A DNA stretch of 38,706 nucleotides from assembly GCA_016936555.1 (NCBI GenBank), contig JAFGXR010000060.1:1-38706 (forward strand), read 5' to 3'. The position numbers and the translations under genes are program-made. The DNA comes from Spirochaetales bacterium (GTDB taxonomy: Bacteria > Spirochaetota > Spirochaetia > DSM-2461). This document shows positions 1-7,957 of the stretch, in pieces. The notes beneath the pieces were generated by a model, which saw nothing but the letters and a program-made list of their open reading frames with translations, did not search any database and had not been told where the DNA came from. Position 1 is the stretch's first letter, and each line of letters opens with the position of its first letter.

Positions 1-310
1 AACTAGTCAGTGCTTTAGGGCAATCCTGAATCTCATCAAAAAAAAGAAGATCCTTTTGTCTGTCAATCTGATTACCCAGAACAAATTCCAGTTCTTCAAG
101 AATCCGGAATGGATCCAGGTTTTTATCAAAAACTGAAGAGATCTCAGGATTGGATTGGAAATTGATATAATGCACCATCCTGAACTCTGTTCTGCCGAAC
201 TCATTGAGTAGATAAGTTTTTCCTGTTTGACGGGCACCTTTGAGAACAAGAGGCTTTCGCGAAGAGGAGTTTTTCCATTGAAGCAGTTTGGGATAAATTT
301 TCCGAATCAT
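1..310 (-). CDS. AAA+ ATPase of the AAA_14/DUF4143 type, N-terminal part (cut by the window edge)
   Basis: The reverse strand reads open from an ATG at 310 for 103 codons to the window edge, so the C-terminal part lies outside. It begins MIRKIYPKLLQWKN. A Walker A loop GARQTGKT is at residues 25-32, and a hydrophobic strand ending FFDEIQD (Walker B) at about 89-96. This order and spacing are typical of the large prokaryotic ATPase family that carries a C-terminal DUF4143 domain. Cellular role is generally unknown; some members resemble nucleic-acid-linked or toxin-antitoxin-like ATPases. The ribosome site is weak and the DNA is more AT-rich than the neighbours. It is separated by about 100 bases from the next gene, which is read in the same direction. 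Family is quite sure; function is not assignable. Confidence 0.82.
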   Translation of the reverse strand, partial: MIRKIYPKLLQWKNSSSRKPLVLKGARQTGKTYLLNEFGRTEFRMVHYINFQSNPEISSVFDKNLDPFRILEELEFVLGNQIDRQKDLLFFDEIQDCPKALTS

Positions 311-410
311 ATACTAAAAGATTAGCACAAGTTGAATAAAAAACAATTATTCCTATTAATAAATGTAAAAAACAGCAAATATTCATAGGAAAAAATGTAG
401 TAATATACAG

Positions 411-1265
411 TTATATGGACGAATATAGGCTGAAAGCCCAGTAGAACCCCGCGAGGCAATCCCGGCCCGATGTGGAGCCGTGTCCCGCTGCGGCATGAAC
501 CGCAGATAAAATTTTATTATCTGAATCCGTTGTTTTTATAGTTTCTGCATATTTCAGTATATAGGCAGGAAAACTCCCTCTCAAAGCGGCATAGAGCATG
601 GTTCGCCCCGGAGCCGTCGTTTTTTCGAGTCGCTCTCCGATTTCCTGTTTGTCCGTTTGAAAGGGGCAGATTCCGCATTCCCCGGCCAGAAGTACTCCGG
701 TCAGAAAATCATCTCCAGCCGGTGTAAGCCCCTGTCCGAGACCGACCAGTTTTTCCAGACCCCGAAGAATTCTGTCTTTGCCTGAGATGCAATGGTTTGT
801 GATGTCCCGCGCTTTTCTCTGAAAGATCGTCTCATCTCCGTCCTCATCAGCCAGGAGGGAGAGAAAGCTGTCTCCTTTTTCAAGAATATCCCTGATGATT
901 GCGAACTCTCTGTTTCTGTTCCGTGAGTTGTCCCGCAGAGAGGTAGCGGCTCCTTTCCAGGACGGACAATTTTTATAGGAAATAAGCGTACCGGCCAGGT
1001 TGAGTTTTTCCTCTTCCGTGGAGAAAGCTGAACAGGGATTAGATTTTGCTTCGCCGTCTCCGTCGAAAAGCTCAGGAACCAGCAGACTGAACGCCGTCAT
1101 ATTTTCCCTGTCGGCAATAAGCGACCAGACCAGTCCGCTTTCTCTTTCCAGGAGATTTAGTATACCCCGGTGCCTTGAAAGCTCATCAAATGAAAAGAGG
1201 CCGCTTTGAATAAAACGGCCTCTCAGTTGAGCTTCAATAGGATCAGGCGTCTTCCATTTTGACAT
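411..1265 (-). CDS. allH: DUF2877 protein, AllH/YlbF-like oxamate carbamoyltransferase subunit
   Basis: A 284-residue protein of the DUF2877 family. The signature is GLGQGLTPAGDDFLTG (about residues 175-190) followed near the C-terminus by HGSTSGRD. E. coli YlbF is of similar length and, with FdrA and YlbE, has been assigned to oxamate carbamoyltransferase (AllFGH), which makes carbamoyl phosphate and oxamate from oxalurate in anaerobic allantoin use. Its start overlaps the end of the upstream permease gene by 23 bases and has no clear ribosome site, which suggests translational coupling. The two partner subunits are in the divergent operon at 6398-9375, so the set is split across one control region. 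Whether the substrate here is oxalurate is unknown. Confidence 0.85.
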   Translation of the reverse strand: MSKWKTPDPIEAQLRGRFIQSGLFSFDELSRHRGILNLLERESGLVWSLIADRENMTAFSLLVPELFDGDGEAKSNPCSAFSTEEEKLNLAGTLISYKNCPSWKGAATSLRDNSRNRNREFAIIRDILEKGDSFLSLLADEDGDETIFQRKARDITNHCISGKDRILRGLEKLVGLGQGLTPAGDDFLTGVLLAGECGICPFQTDKQEIGERLEKTTAPGRTMLYAALRGSFPAYILKYAETIKTTDSDNKILSAVHAAAGHGSTSGRDCLAGFYWAFSLYSSI

Positions 1266-2487
1266 CGGGGATGATCAGGTTGAGGATGATTCCCACAACG
1301 GCGGACAGCCCGAGTCCCGCCAGGTTGAAGTTGCCCCAGGAGAACTGAGCTCCGCCCATTCCCAGAACGAGCATGGTGGAGGAGATGATCAGAATCTTGG
1401 GATTGGACAGATTGATCTGAGCCTCAACCATGTTTCTGACACCGATGGATGCAATCATTCCGAAGAGAAGAATGGAGATTCCCCCGATAACCGGACCGGG
1501 AATGGTAACGATGATCGATGTGAACTTGGGAATGAATGCCAGGAAAATGGCGAAGATGGCGGCGATTTCCATAACCACGGGGTTGTAGATTCCCGTCAGG
1601 GCCACGGCTCCGGTATTTTCGCTGTAAGTCGTGTTGGCGGGGCCTCCCATAAGAGCGGAAACCGAAGTGGCGATACCGTCTCCCAGAAGAGTTCTTGTGA
1701 TTCCCGGATCTTTGATAAAGTCTTTGCCGACGACGTTTCCGATAGCCAGAACGTCACCGAAGTGTTCAACCATGGCGACGATGGAGATGGGAACCATGAT
1801 GGATATGGCGTAACCGGAGAACTTGGGTGCCATAAATCCGGGAAGTCCGATCCAGGCGGCTTCCCTGATCGCTGTATAATCGACAACACCGATAATCATG
1901 GAGAAAAGGTAGCCGACGACCAGCGCGAAGAGAACCGGCAGGTTCGAAAGGAACTTCCAGCCGAATTTCGGGAAGGCGATTTTTACGAAAACTCCCGTTG
2001 CGAATGTGATGAGAGCCACGAGCCAGGAGCCGTTTGTGCCGATTTTTTCGACGACGGCGGGAGAATTGACGCCGCTGGCGTTCTGAATGGCCACTCCGGC
2101 CAGCATCAGACCGATGAGAATGATCATCGGGCCTGTTACATAGGGCGGAAGGATTTTATGGAGTGTTTCATACTGTATGAATTTGAAAATGACAGCAACC
2201 ACTACATAAAGCAGACCGGCGATGACGATTCCCCCCGTGGCATAGGCAAGTCCCTGTTCAGCGGAAACAGCGAAAATACCCGGGAGAAAGGCGAAGGAAC
2301 TTCCCAGAAATACGGGAACCTTGGCCTTGGTCAGAATGTGAAAGATGATTGTACCGATACCCGCTGCGAATAAAGTAACGCCAATGTCCAATCCCGTCAG
2401 AAGAGGTACCAGAACGGTGGCCCCGAACATGACGAACGTGTGCTGGATTCCCATGATGACAAGTTTCAAATCCAACTTTTTTTCCAT
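1243..2487 (-). CDS. NCS2/NAT family nucleobase (xanthine/uracil-type) permease
   Basis: A 414-residue membrane protein of the nucleobase:cation symporter-2 family, starting at an ATG with a good GGAGGG ribosome site. Length and residue numbering match UraA closely: VEHFGD places E241, and GGPANTTYSENTG places E290, both substrate-binding positions in UraA. The residue at UraA position 245, histidine in uracil carriers, is aspartate here; aspartate occupies this place in purine carriers such as XanQ and UapA. E290 is uracil-like rather than the glutamine of purine carriers. The binding site is thus mixed, and the substrate is some oxo-purine, oxo-pyrimidine or analogue. It is first in the leftward operon and faces the molybdenum hydroxylase operon. 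Confidence 0.93.
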   Translation of the reverse strand: MEKKLDLKLVIMGIQHTFVMFGATVLVPLLTGLDIGVTLFAAGIGTIIFHILTKAKVPVFLGSSFAFLPGIFAVSAEQGLAYATGGIVIAGLLYVVVAVIFKFIQYETLHKILPPYVTGPMIILIGLMLAGVAIQNASGVNSPAVVEKIGTNGSWLVALITFATGVFVKIAFPKFGWKFLSNLPVLFALVVGYLFSMIIGVVDYTAIREAAWIGLPGFMAPKFSGYAISIMVPISIVAMVEHFGDVLAIGNVVGKDFIKDPGITRTLLGDGIATSVSALMGGPANTTYSENTGAVALTGIYNPVVMEIAAIFAIFLAFIPKFTSIIVTIPGPVIGGISILLFGMIASIGVRNMVEAQINLSNPKILIISSTMLVLGMGGAQFSWGNFNLAGLGLSAVVGIILNLIIPDVKMEDA

Positions 2488-2515
2488 AAAACCCTCCGTG
2501 AAAATAAATTATATA

Positions 2516-2545
2516 ATTCTAGAGACATCTTACCGAAGTTAGCAA
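2516..2545 (-). promoter_or_regulatory. Putative promoter of the permease-allH operon
   Basis: Reading leftward, TTGCTA (2540-2545) and TAGAAT (2516-2521) are separated by 18 bases and lie about 30 bases before the permease start at 2487. A second possible -10, TATAAT, is at 2508-2513. This is a sequence match only, with no data on start sites. Confidence 0.4.
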
Positions 2546-2566
2546 GTAAAAAGCACAATCTTTTTC

Positions 2567-2595
2567 TTGTGAAATCTGAATTTCGCAATTATCAT
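2567..2595 (+). promoter_or_regulatory. Putative sigma-70 promoter of the molybdenum hydroxylase operon
   Basis: TTGTGA (2567-2572) and TATCAT (2590-2595) are separated by exactly 17 bases. The predicted start point is near 2602, about 70 bases before the first gene. A perfect palindrome overlaps that start point, so the promoter is probably repressed by a dimeric regulator. Confidence 0.55.
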
Positions 2596-2600
2596 GAAAA

Positions 2601-2614
2601 TGTAACTAGTTACA
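2601..2614. promoter_or_regulatory. 14-bp perfect palindrome, likely operator
   Basis: TGTAACTAGTTACA is its own reverse complement. It begins six bases after the -10 box of the rightward promoter, so a bound protein would cover the transcription start. A further 10-bp palindrome, ATGTTAACAT, follows at 2625-2634. The form suits a dimeric helix-turn-helix repressor such as a GntR-family protein. No regulator gene adjoins it in this window. Confidence 0.55.
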
Positions 2615-2671
2615 TCCTTGATGAATGTTAACATGGTTCCGGGTATTTGCAAAGAAAAACAGGAGAAGGTT

Positions 2672-3553
2672 ATGTTGAATTTTGACTATCGGAGACCTGA
2701 GTCTCTCGATGAAGCCCTGTCTCTGAGAAAAGAATGGGGCGGAAAATCATCACTGCTTATGGGAGGGACCGATCTCTTCCTGGCTATTGAAGAAGAGGTC
2801 CGCCGTCCGGAGCTGCTGATCGATCTGAAAAAAATAAGAGCACTGTCCGGCCTGGAAGAGAAGGACGGGGCGGTTCATATAGGGGCGGCTGTGACCTACA
2901 GCGAACTGATCCATTCCGATCTGGTTCATCAGAAGCTCCCGGGAATCTGGGAGTCCTCGCGGCTGGTCGCTTCGGTGGGCATCCGCAACAGTGCCACCAT
3001 GGTCGGGAATATCTGCAATGCCGTGCCTTCCGCCGAAAGCGCGACGCCCCTGATGATCCGCGATGCGGTGATTCATATCACTTCGGCTTCGGGGAGCCGG
3101 TCGGTTCCCGCTGTGGAGTTCTTTACAGGGCCGCGGAGAACCGTGGTGAAGGATGATGAGATCGTCACTTCCATATCGGTTCCCCTGATGAAGGGAAAAT
3201 TCGGAGAGTCCTATGTGAAGCTGGGCCGTTACAGGGGTGAGGATATAGCCCAGGTGGCCACGGCGGTTCTGGTCGATGAGAACTGGAATTACAGAATCGC
3301 CTATGGAGCGGTCGGTCCCGTTCCCATGGGGATTCCCGGTGCCGAAGCCGTTCTGAAAGGGAAGAAGCCTGCGGCTGATCTGATTGAGAAAGCAAAATCT
3401 GAAGTTCTGAATACCGTATCTCCCATCGGAGATATCCGGGCCAGTAAGGAATACAGGCTCCATATGTGCGCTGTTATGTTCGAAAAAGCGATAGATGCCG
3501 CTGTTTCCCGCATGGAAACCGGCGCTCCCGCATACGGCGCGAGACTGATCTAG
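2672..3553 (+). CDS. Molybdenum hydroxylase FAD-binding subunit (XdhB/CoxM/CutM type)
   Basis: A 293-residue FAD subunit of the xanthine dehydrogenase / CO dehydrogenase family, which passes electrons from the iron-sulfur subunit to an acceptor such as NAD or ferredoxin. The FAD contacts are recognisable as LLMGGTDL (about residues 29-36) and VGIRNSATMVGNICNA (about 105-120). The start chosen is the ATG at 2672, preceded by AGGAG six bases upstream and followed by LNFDYRRPESLDEAL, the usual family N-terminus; an in-frame ATG at 2618 would add 18 unlikely residues and lie inside the leader. It is the first gene of the rightward operon and lies 12 bases ahead of the 2Fe-2S subunit. Confidence 0.93.
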   Translation: MLNFDYRRPESLDEALSLRKEWGGKSSLLMGGTDLFLAIEEEVRRPELLIDLKKIRALSGLEEKDGAVHIGAAVTYSELIHSDLVHQKLPGIWESSRLVASVGIRNSATMVGNICNAVPSAESATPLMIRDAVIHITSASGSRSVPAVEFFTGPRRTVVKDDEIVTSISVPLMKGKFGESYVKLGRYRGEDIAQVATAVLVDENWNYRIAYGAVGPVPMGIPGAEAVLKGKKPAADLIEKAKSEVLNTVSPIGDIRASKEYRLHMCAVMFEKAIDAAVSRMETGAPAYGARLI

Positions 3554-3565
3554 GGAGGTGAGGAA

Positions 3566-4042
3566 ATGGTTAGGGAAATCGAGTTTACATTAAACGGATA
3601 TCATCAGAAAGTGAGCGTGAAGCCCGGTGAGAAACTTCTCGATGTGCTGCGGGACAAGCTGGGTATCACCAGCGCCAAATACGGCTGCGGGAAAGGGGAG
3701 TGCGGGGCCTGTACGGTCAATCTCGACGGGAAAACCGTCCGTTCCTGTCTGATGTACGCCGTGGAAGCCGACGGCTCTGTCATCGAAACCCTCGAAGGTT
3801 TTCAGAGACTGGGCAAGAAGGAAATTCAGGAGATATACCAGAAACACAATGCCTTCCAGTGCGGTTTCTGCGCTCCCGGGTTCATTCTGAGTACCGATGA
3901 GCTCCTCTCTCAGAACCCGGATCCCGATGAGGAGGAGATCAAGGAAGCCCTTGCGGGCAACCTCTGCCGCTGTACGGGCTACAAAAACATATTCTCAGCT
4001 GTCAAGGAGATGGTTGAAATCAGAAAGGGGAGGGAGTCATGA
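3566..4042 (+). CDS. Molybdenum hydroxylase 2Fe-2S subunit (XdhC/CoxS/CutS type)
   Basis: A 158-residue iron-sulfur subunit with two 2Fe-2S clusters. The N-terminal plant-ferredoxin-like cluster uses C41, C46, C49 and C61 (CGKGECGACT). The C-terminal helical cluster uses C99 and C102 (CGFC) plus C134 and C136 (CRC). All eight ligands are present and length is normal. A strong GGGAGGTGAGG ribosome site precedes the ATG. It carries electrons from the molybdenum site to the FAD subunit. Its stop codon overlaps the start of the large subunit by four bases, so the two are translationally coupled. Confidence 0.97.
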   Translation: MVREIEFTLNGYHQKVSVKPGEKLLDVLRDKLGITSAKYGCGKGECGACTVNLDGKTVRSCLMYAVEADGSVIETLEGFQRLGKKEIQEIYQKHNAFQCGFCAPGFILSTDELLSQNPDPDEEEIKEALAGNLCRCTGYKNIFSAVKEMVEIRKGRES

Positions 4043-6384
4043 GCAAGAACACGAAAGTCGTCGGCCACGATGCGGTCCGAATCGATATGGAGGAGAAGAT
4101 CACCGGCGCCGCGCTCTACACGGACGATCTTCCCTTCGGGCCCAATCTCCTTCATATGAGCGTTCTGGCCAGCCCTCATGCCCATGCGGAAATCCTGAAT
4201 ATCGATACTTCTGAAGCGGAGAAGTTTCCCGGAGTAATGGCCGTGGCCACGGGAAAAGACTATCCCCAGAAATTCGGCCTTTACCTCCAGGACAAGTCGA
4301 TTCTGCCGGTGGACCGGGTCCGCTATGTGGGCGAGCAGGTGGCCGTCGTTATCGCCCGGACCAAGGAGATCGCCGACGAGGGATGCAAGCTGATTAAAGT
4401 GGATTACAAAATCCTCGAACCGATTCTCGATGTCAGGGACGCCTTGAAAGAGGACGCCGTTCTGATCCATCCCGATCTGGGCGATTATCAGGTCATACCC
4501 TGGATCAATCCCCAGCCGGGCACGAATATCTCCCATATCCGGAAAATCCGGAAAGGCGATGTGGAGAAGGGATTCGAAGAGGCGGATTTTATTCTGGAGG
4601 ATGAATACCATGTTCCCCATGTGGTTCACGCCTGCATAGAAACCCATATTTCCGTGGCCCGTTACGATTATACGAAGCGGTTAACCATGTGGAATTCCAC
4701 CCAGTCCCCCCATACGCAGCGCCATATCATGGCCAACGCCCTGGGAATTCCCCATAAGGATATCCGGATCATCGCTCCCTACGTGGGCGGCGGTTTCGGA
4801 GGCAAAGCGGGGATCAGCATGGAAGCCCTCACGGTAGCCTGCCAGAAAGTTCCGGGATATCCCGTGAAGCTCCGCTGGTCGAGAAAAGAGGAGTTCCTCA
4901 ATTCGTCGCAGCGTCAGGAATTGAGGGCCACCGTCAAGATGGGCGTTACAAAAGAAGGGAAGATAACGGCGCTCCGCCATATCATGCACTGGGATGTGGG
5001 GGCCTCGGCCGAATACGGAAACAATGTGGTCAACGCCACGGGATTTTCCGCCACGGGACCCTACTATATCCCCAATGTCAGTATCGATTCGGTCGGTGTC
5101 TACACGAACCATCCGCCCTGCGCCGCCTACCGCGGATTCGGCTATTCGGAATTCCACTTCGGCATCGAAAGCCATATGGACCGGATCGCCAAGGCCATCG
5201 GCATCGATCCTGTCGAATTCCGCCGGATCAACGCCATTAAAACCGATGACGAAGTGGCTTACAAATGCCATATGAACCCCTCGGGCATGCTCGAGTGCAT
5301 CGATAAAGTGGCCCAAGCCATCGAGTGGGGCAAGGAGGAAGTTTCCGACGATCCCGATATCGTTATTGCCAAGGGATTCGCCAGCGCCTGGAAAGCGCCG
5401 GCCATGCCTCCCAATGCGGGGTCTTCCGTATTTATTAAATTCAGTGAGGACGGCAGTATAAACGTACTGGTTTCAGGTATGGAAATCGGGCAGGGGCTTC
5501 ACACCGCCGTGGCGAAATTCGCTTCGGAAATCCTCACGGTGCCCCTGAATAAAATCCGGGTGGAACTGCCCGATACGGACAGGAACCCCTATGAATGGCA
5601 GACCGTGGCCAGCCATGAAACCTGGGAGCTGGGTAACGCCACCATCAGGGCGGCCCGCGATGCCAGAGCCAAGATTTTCGATGTGGTCAGCCGCGCCTTC
5701 CATCTGGAAAAAGAGAGCCTTTATCTGGAAGACGGTAAGGTCAAGGACGACCTCGATCCCGATTTCGCCCTTCCCTTCGAGGATTTCGTTATCACCGGAA
5801 TCCAGACCGAGTTCAACACCTGGGTGGGCGGTCCTATCATGGGTATCGGTTCCTTCATACCCGAGTTCACCAATGCCATGGTCGACCCCGACACAGGCAT
5901 GGGCGGTCATCCCAATGTCCACTATACCGTGGGCGCCGGGGCTGTAAAAATCGAACTGAACAAAAAGACCGGTGTGGTGCGGGTCGTTAAAATGGCCGAA
6001 GGCTTCGACTGCGGAAAAGCCATCAATCCCGACCTGGTGAAGGATCAGATCGTGGGCGGATTCATTCAGGGGCTGGGCACGGCACTCTATGAAGTCTGCA
6101 TCTTCGACGACAAGGGGAAAATGCTCAATACCAATTTCACCGACTACAAGATCCCGACCATTCTGGAAATGCCCGATGAAATGATTCCCATCATTGTGGA
6201 AGTGCCCCAGCCCGACGGTCCCTTCGGGGCCAGGGGTATGTCGGAACACACCATGATCCCCGTCATGCCCGCCGTGGCCAACGCCATCGCCAACGCCATC
6301 GGCCTGAGGATAAAGGATATTCCGCTGACTGCCGAGAAGGTGGCCCTGCGGCCTCTGCAGAAAGATTTTGTGGCTGAAAAATGA
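4039..6384 (+). CDS. Molybdenum hydroxylase large, molybdopterin-binding subunit (XdhA/CoxL type)
   Basis: A 781-residue catalytic subunit that would hydroxylate a heterocycle or aldehyde at an sp2 carbon with oxygen from water. Visible motifs are the cofactor loop YVGGGFGGK (about residues 248-256), AYRGFG (about 363-368, around the substrate-binding arginine of xanthine dehydrogenases), GMEIGQGLHT, and the catalytic glutamate in FGARGMSEH (about E736). It is not a CO dehydrogenase, since the Cu-binding active-site loop is not evident. Its neighbours (carbamoyltransferase subunits, nucleobase permease, cyclase-family hydrolase) suggest a purine- or pyrimidine-like substrate. Because the window also encodes the marker set for selenium-dependent molybdenum hydroxylases, a labile selenium at the Mo site is plausible. 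Exact substrate cannot be read from sequence. Confidence 0.95.
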   Translation: MSKNTKVVGHDAVRIDMEEKITGAALYTDDLPFGPNLLHMSVLASPHAHAEILNIDTSEAEKFPGVMAVATGKDYPQKFGLYLQDKSILPVDRVRYVGEQVAVVIARTKEIADEGCKLIKVDYKILEPILDVRDALKEDAVLIHPDLGDYQVIPWINPQPGTNISHIRKIRKGDVEKGFEEADFILEDEYHVPHVVHACIETHISVARYDYTKRLTMWNSTQSPHTQRHIMANALGIPHKDIRIIAPYVGGGFGGKAGISMEALTVACQKVPGYPVKLRWSRKEEFLNSSQRQELRATVKMGVTKEGKITALRHIMHWDVGASAEYGNNVVNATGFSATGPYYIPNVSIDSVGVYTNHPPCAAYRGFGYSEFHFGIESHMDRIAKAIGIDPVEFRRINAIKTDDEVAYKCHMNPSGMLECIDKVAQAIEWGKEEVSDDPDIVIAKGFASAWKAPAMPPNAGSSVFIKFSEDGSINVLVSGMEIGQGLHTAVAKFASEILTVPLNKIRVELPDTDRNPYEWQTVASHETWELGNATIRAARDARAKIFDVVSRAFHLEKESLYLEDGKVKDDLDPDFALPFEDFVITGIQTEFNTWVGGPIMGIGSFIPEFTNAMVDPDTGMGGHPNVHYTVGAGAVKIELNKKTGVVRVVKMAEGFDCGKAINPDLVKDQIVGGFIQGLGTALYEVCIFDDKGKMLNTNFTDYKIPTILEMPDEMIPIIVEVPQPDGPFGARGMSEHTMIPVMPAVANAIANAIGLRIKDIPLTAEKVALRPLQKDFVAEK

Positions 6385-6397
6385 TGAGAGGAAAGTG

Positions 6398-7957
6398 ATG
6401 ATAAAAAGAATTGTTGAAAAAGACCAGTACTTCGATTCGGTCTTTCTGATGTTGATCAACAGTGAGATCAAGGGACTCGAGGGAGTGAGCGACGCCGTCG
6501 TCTCCATGGGGACGGAAATGAACATTCAGCTCCTGAAGGATATGAATTTCGCCGATGATGCGATACTGGCCGCCACACCGAATGACCTGGTTGTCGCGAT
6601 CGAATGCAAAGATGAAGAGACAGGTGAGAAAGCCGTTGCGGCAGTCTATTCCCTGCTCAATAAGAAGAAAGAGAAGAGCTCCGGTCAGATCTACCGGCCC
6701 CGATCCCTGCAGTCTGCGGTAAAGGAAGAACCGGAAGCCAACCTGGTCCTCATTTCCCTGCCCGGAGAGTTCGCCGCCCGGGAAGCCAGGTCCGCTCTGG
6801 AGAAAGGACTCAACGTCATGCTCTTCTCCGACAACGTTTCAGTGGAACAGGAGATTGCCCTGAAAGATCTGGCTGTCGGGAAGGGGCTGCTGATGATGGG
6901 ACCGGACTGCGGGACCGCTATTATAAACGGTCAGCCGCTCTGCTTCGCCAATGTGGTTTCCCCCGGCGATATAGGAATCGTCGGCGCTTCGGGTACGGGT
7001 ATCCAGGAAGTGACCTGCTGTATCGATACTTTCGGCGGCGGGATCACCCAGGCCATCGGAACGGGAGGGCGCGACCTGAAAGACGCCCGGATCGGCGGAA
7101 AAATGATGCTTCTGGGCATCGAAGCGCTGAAAAACGATCCGGCAACGGAGATTCTCGTGGTTATCTCCAAACCGCCTGCGGCCGATGTGGCGGAAAAAGT
7201 CCTGACGGCTCTGGAAAAAACGGGAAAACCGTCAGTTGTCCATTTTATCGGCCAGGAACCGGAGAAGGGGAGAAAGGGGCTCTACTTCGCATCCAGCCTG
7301 GAGGAGACGGCCAGAATCGCCGTCGATCTTTCGAAAGGGGTAAGTCCCTCTTCATCGACCTTTACCATCCCGGAGGCTGAACTCCGGCAGATTGTCGAGC
7401 GGGAAAGCGCGAAACTGGCCCCGTCCCAGAAATATCTGAGGGGGCTCTATACGGGAGGCACTGTGGCCGATGAGGCTCTGATTCTCTTCGAACGGGAAGG
7501 CGTGACGGTCTATTCGAACAATCAGAAAAAAGAGGAGCTCCAGCTGCCCGATCCCTTCGTCTCGAAAGAGCACACCATCGTGGATCTGGGAGATGATATT
7601 TATACGGTAGGCCGCCCCCATCCCATGATAGATCCCTCGACAAGGGAGGACAGAATCAAAATCGAGGCGGACGATCCCTCTATGGCAGTCATGCTCCTCG
7701 ATATCGTTCTGGGATACGGTTCCCATCACGATCCGGCGGGGGCCATTCTCAAAAGCCTGAAAGAGGCGAAGGCCAAAGCCGAAGCAAGAGGGGGATACCT
7801 TCCTATCGTCGCTTCGGTGGTGGGTACGGAGCAGGATTTTCAGGGTTACGGGGCGACCGTCGCCAAACTGGAATCGATCGGCTGCGTCGTTATGCCTTCC
7901 AACTTCCAGGCATCCATGATGTCCCTTGAAATCATGAAAAAGGCAGGTTCCCTATGA
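6398..7957 (+). CDS. fdrA: FdrA/AllF, succinyl-CoA-synthetase-like carbamoyltransferase subunit
   Basis: A 519-residue FdrA protein, a little shorter than the E. coli homologue of about 555. It has the two-part fold of succinyl-CoA synthetase alpha/beta chains: a CoA-binding-like N-terminal half with MMGPDCGTAI (about residue 165) and GDIGIVGASGTGIQEV (about 190-205), then a ligase-like C-terminal half. In E. coli FdrA works with YlbE and YlbF as oxamate carbamoyltransferase. The start at 6398 follows GAGAGGAAAG; the reading frame opens slightly upstream, but only at a TTG inside the preceding gene. Its stop overlaps the next gene by four bases. Annotation as an acyl-CoA synthetase is common but probably misleading. 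Confidence 0.93.
   Translation: MIKRIVEKDQYFDSVFLMLINSEIKGLEGVSDAVVSMGTEMNIQLLKDMNFADDAILAATPNDLVVAIECKDEETGEKAVAAVYSLLNKKKEKSSGQIYRPRSLQSAVKEEPEANLVLISLPGEFAAREARSALEKGLNVMLFSDNVSVEQEIALKDLAVGKGLLMMGPDCGTAIINGQPLCFANVVSPGDIGIVGASGTGIQEVTCCIDTFGGGITQAIGTGGRDLKDARIGGKMMLLGIEALKNDPATEILVVISKPPAADVAEKVLTALEKTGKPSVVHFIGQEPEKGRKGLYFASSLEETARIAVDLSKGVSPSSSTFTIPEAELRQIVERESAKLAPSQKYLRGLYTGGTVADEALILFEREGVTVYSNNQKKEELQLPDPFVSKEHTIVDLGDDIYTVGRPHPMIDPSTREDRIKIEADDPSMAVMLLDIVLGYGSHHDPAGAILKSLKEAKAKAEARGGYLPIVASVVGTEQDFQGYGATVAKLESIGCVVMPSNFQASMMSLEIMKKAGSL

Noticed and set aside
201-386. Leftward frame of 61 codons at the left edge
   Set aside because: It lies in another frame across the start of the AAA+ ATPase gene, which has clear Walker motifs; the 61-codon frame has no family resemblance.
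2618-2671. Earlier ATG start for the FAD subunit
   Set aside because: It would lie about 16 bases from the predicted transcript start and within the operator region; the ATG at 2672 has the ribosome site and the family N-terminus.
4039-6384. Large subunit as aerobic CO dehydrogenase
   Set aside because: The copper-binding active-site loop of CO dehydrogenases is not evident, and the neighbours are nitrogen-heterocycle genes.
3979-6525. Long leftward frames within the large hydroxylase subunit
   Set aside because: They are shadows of the hydroxylase large subunit on the opposite strand; their His/Gly-rich translations show no domain.
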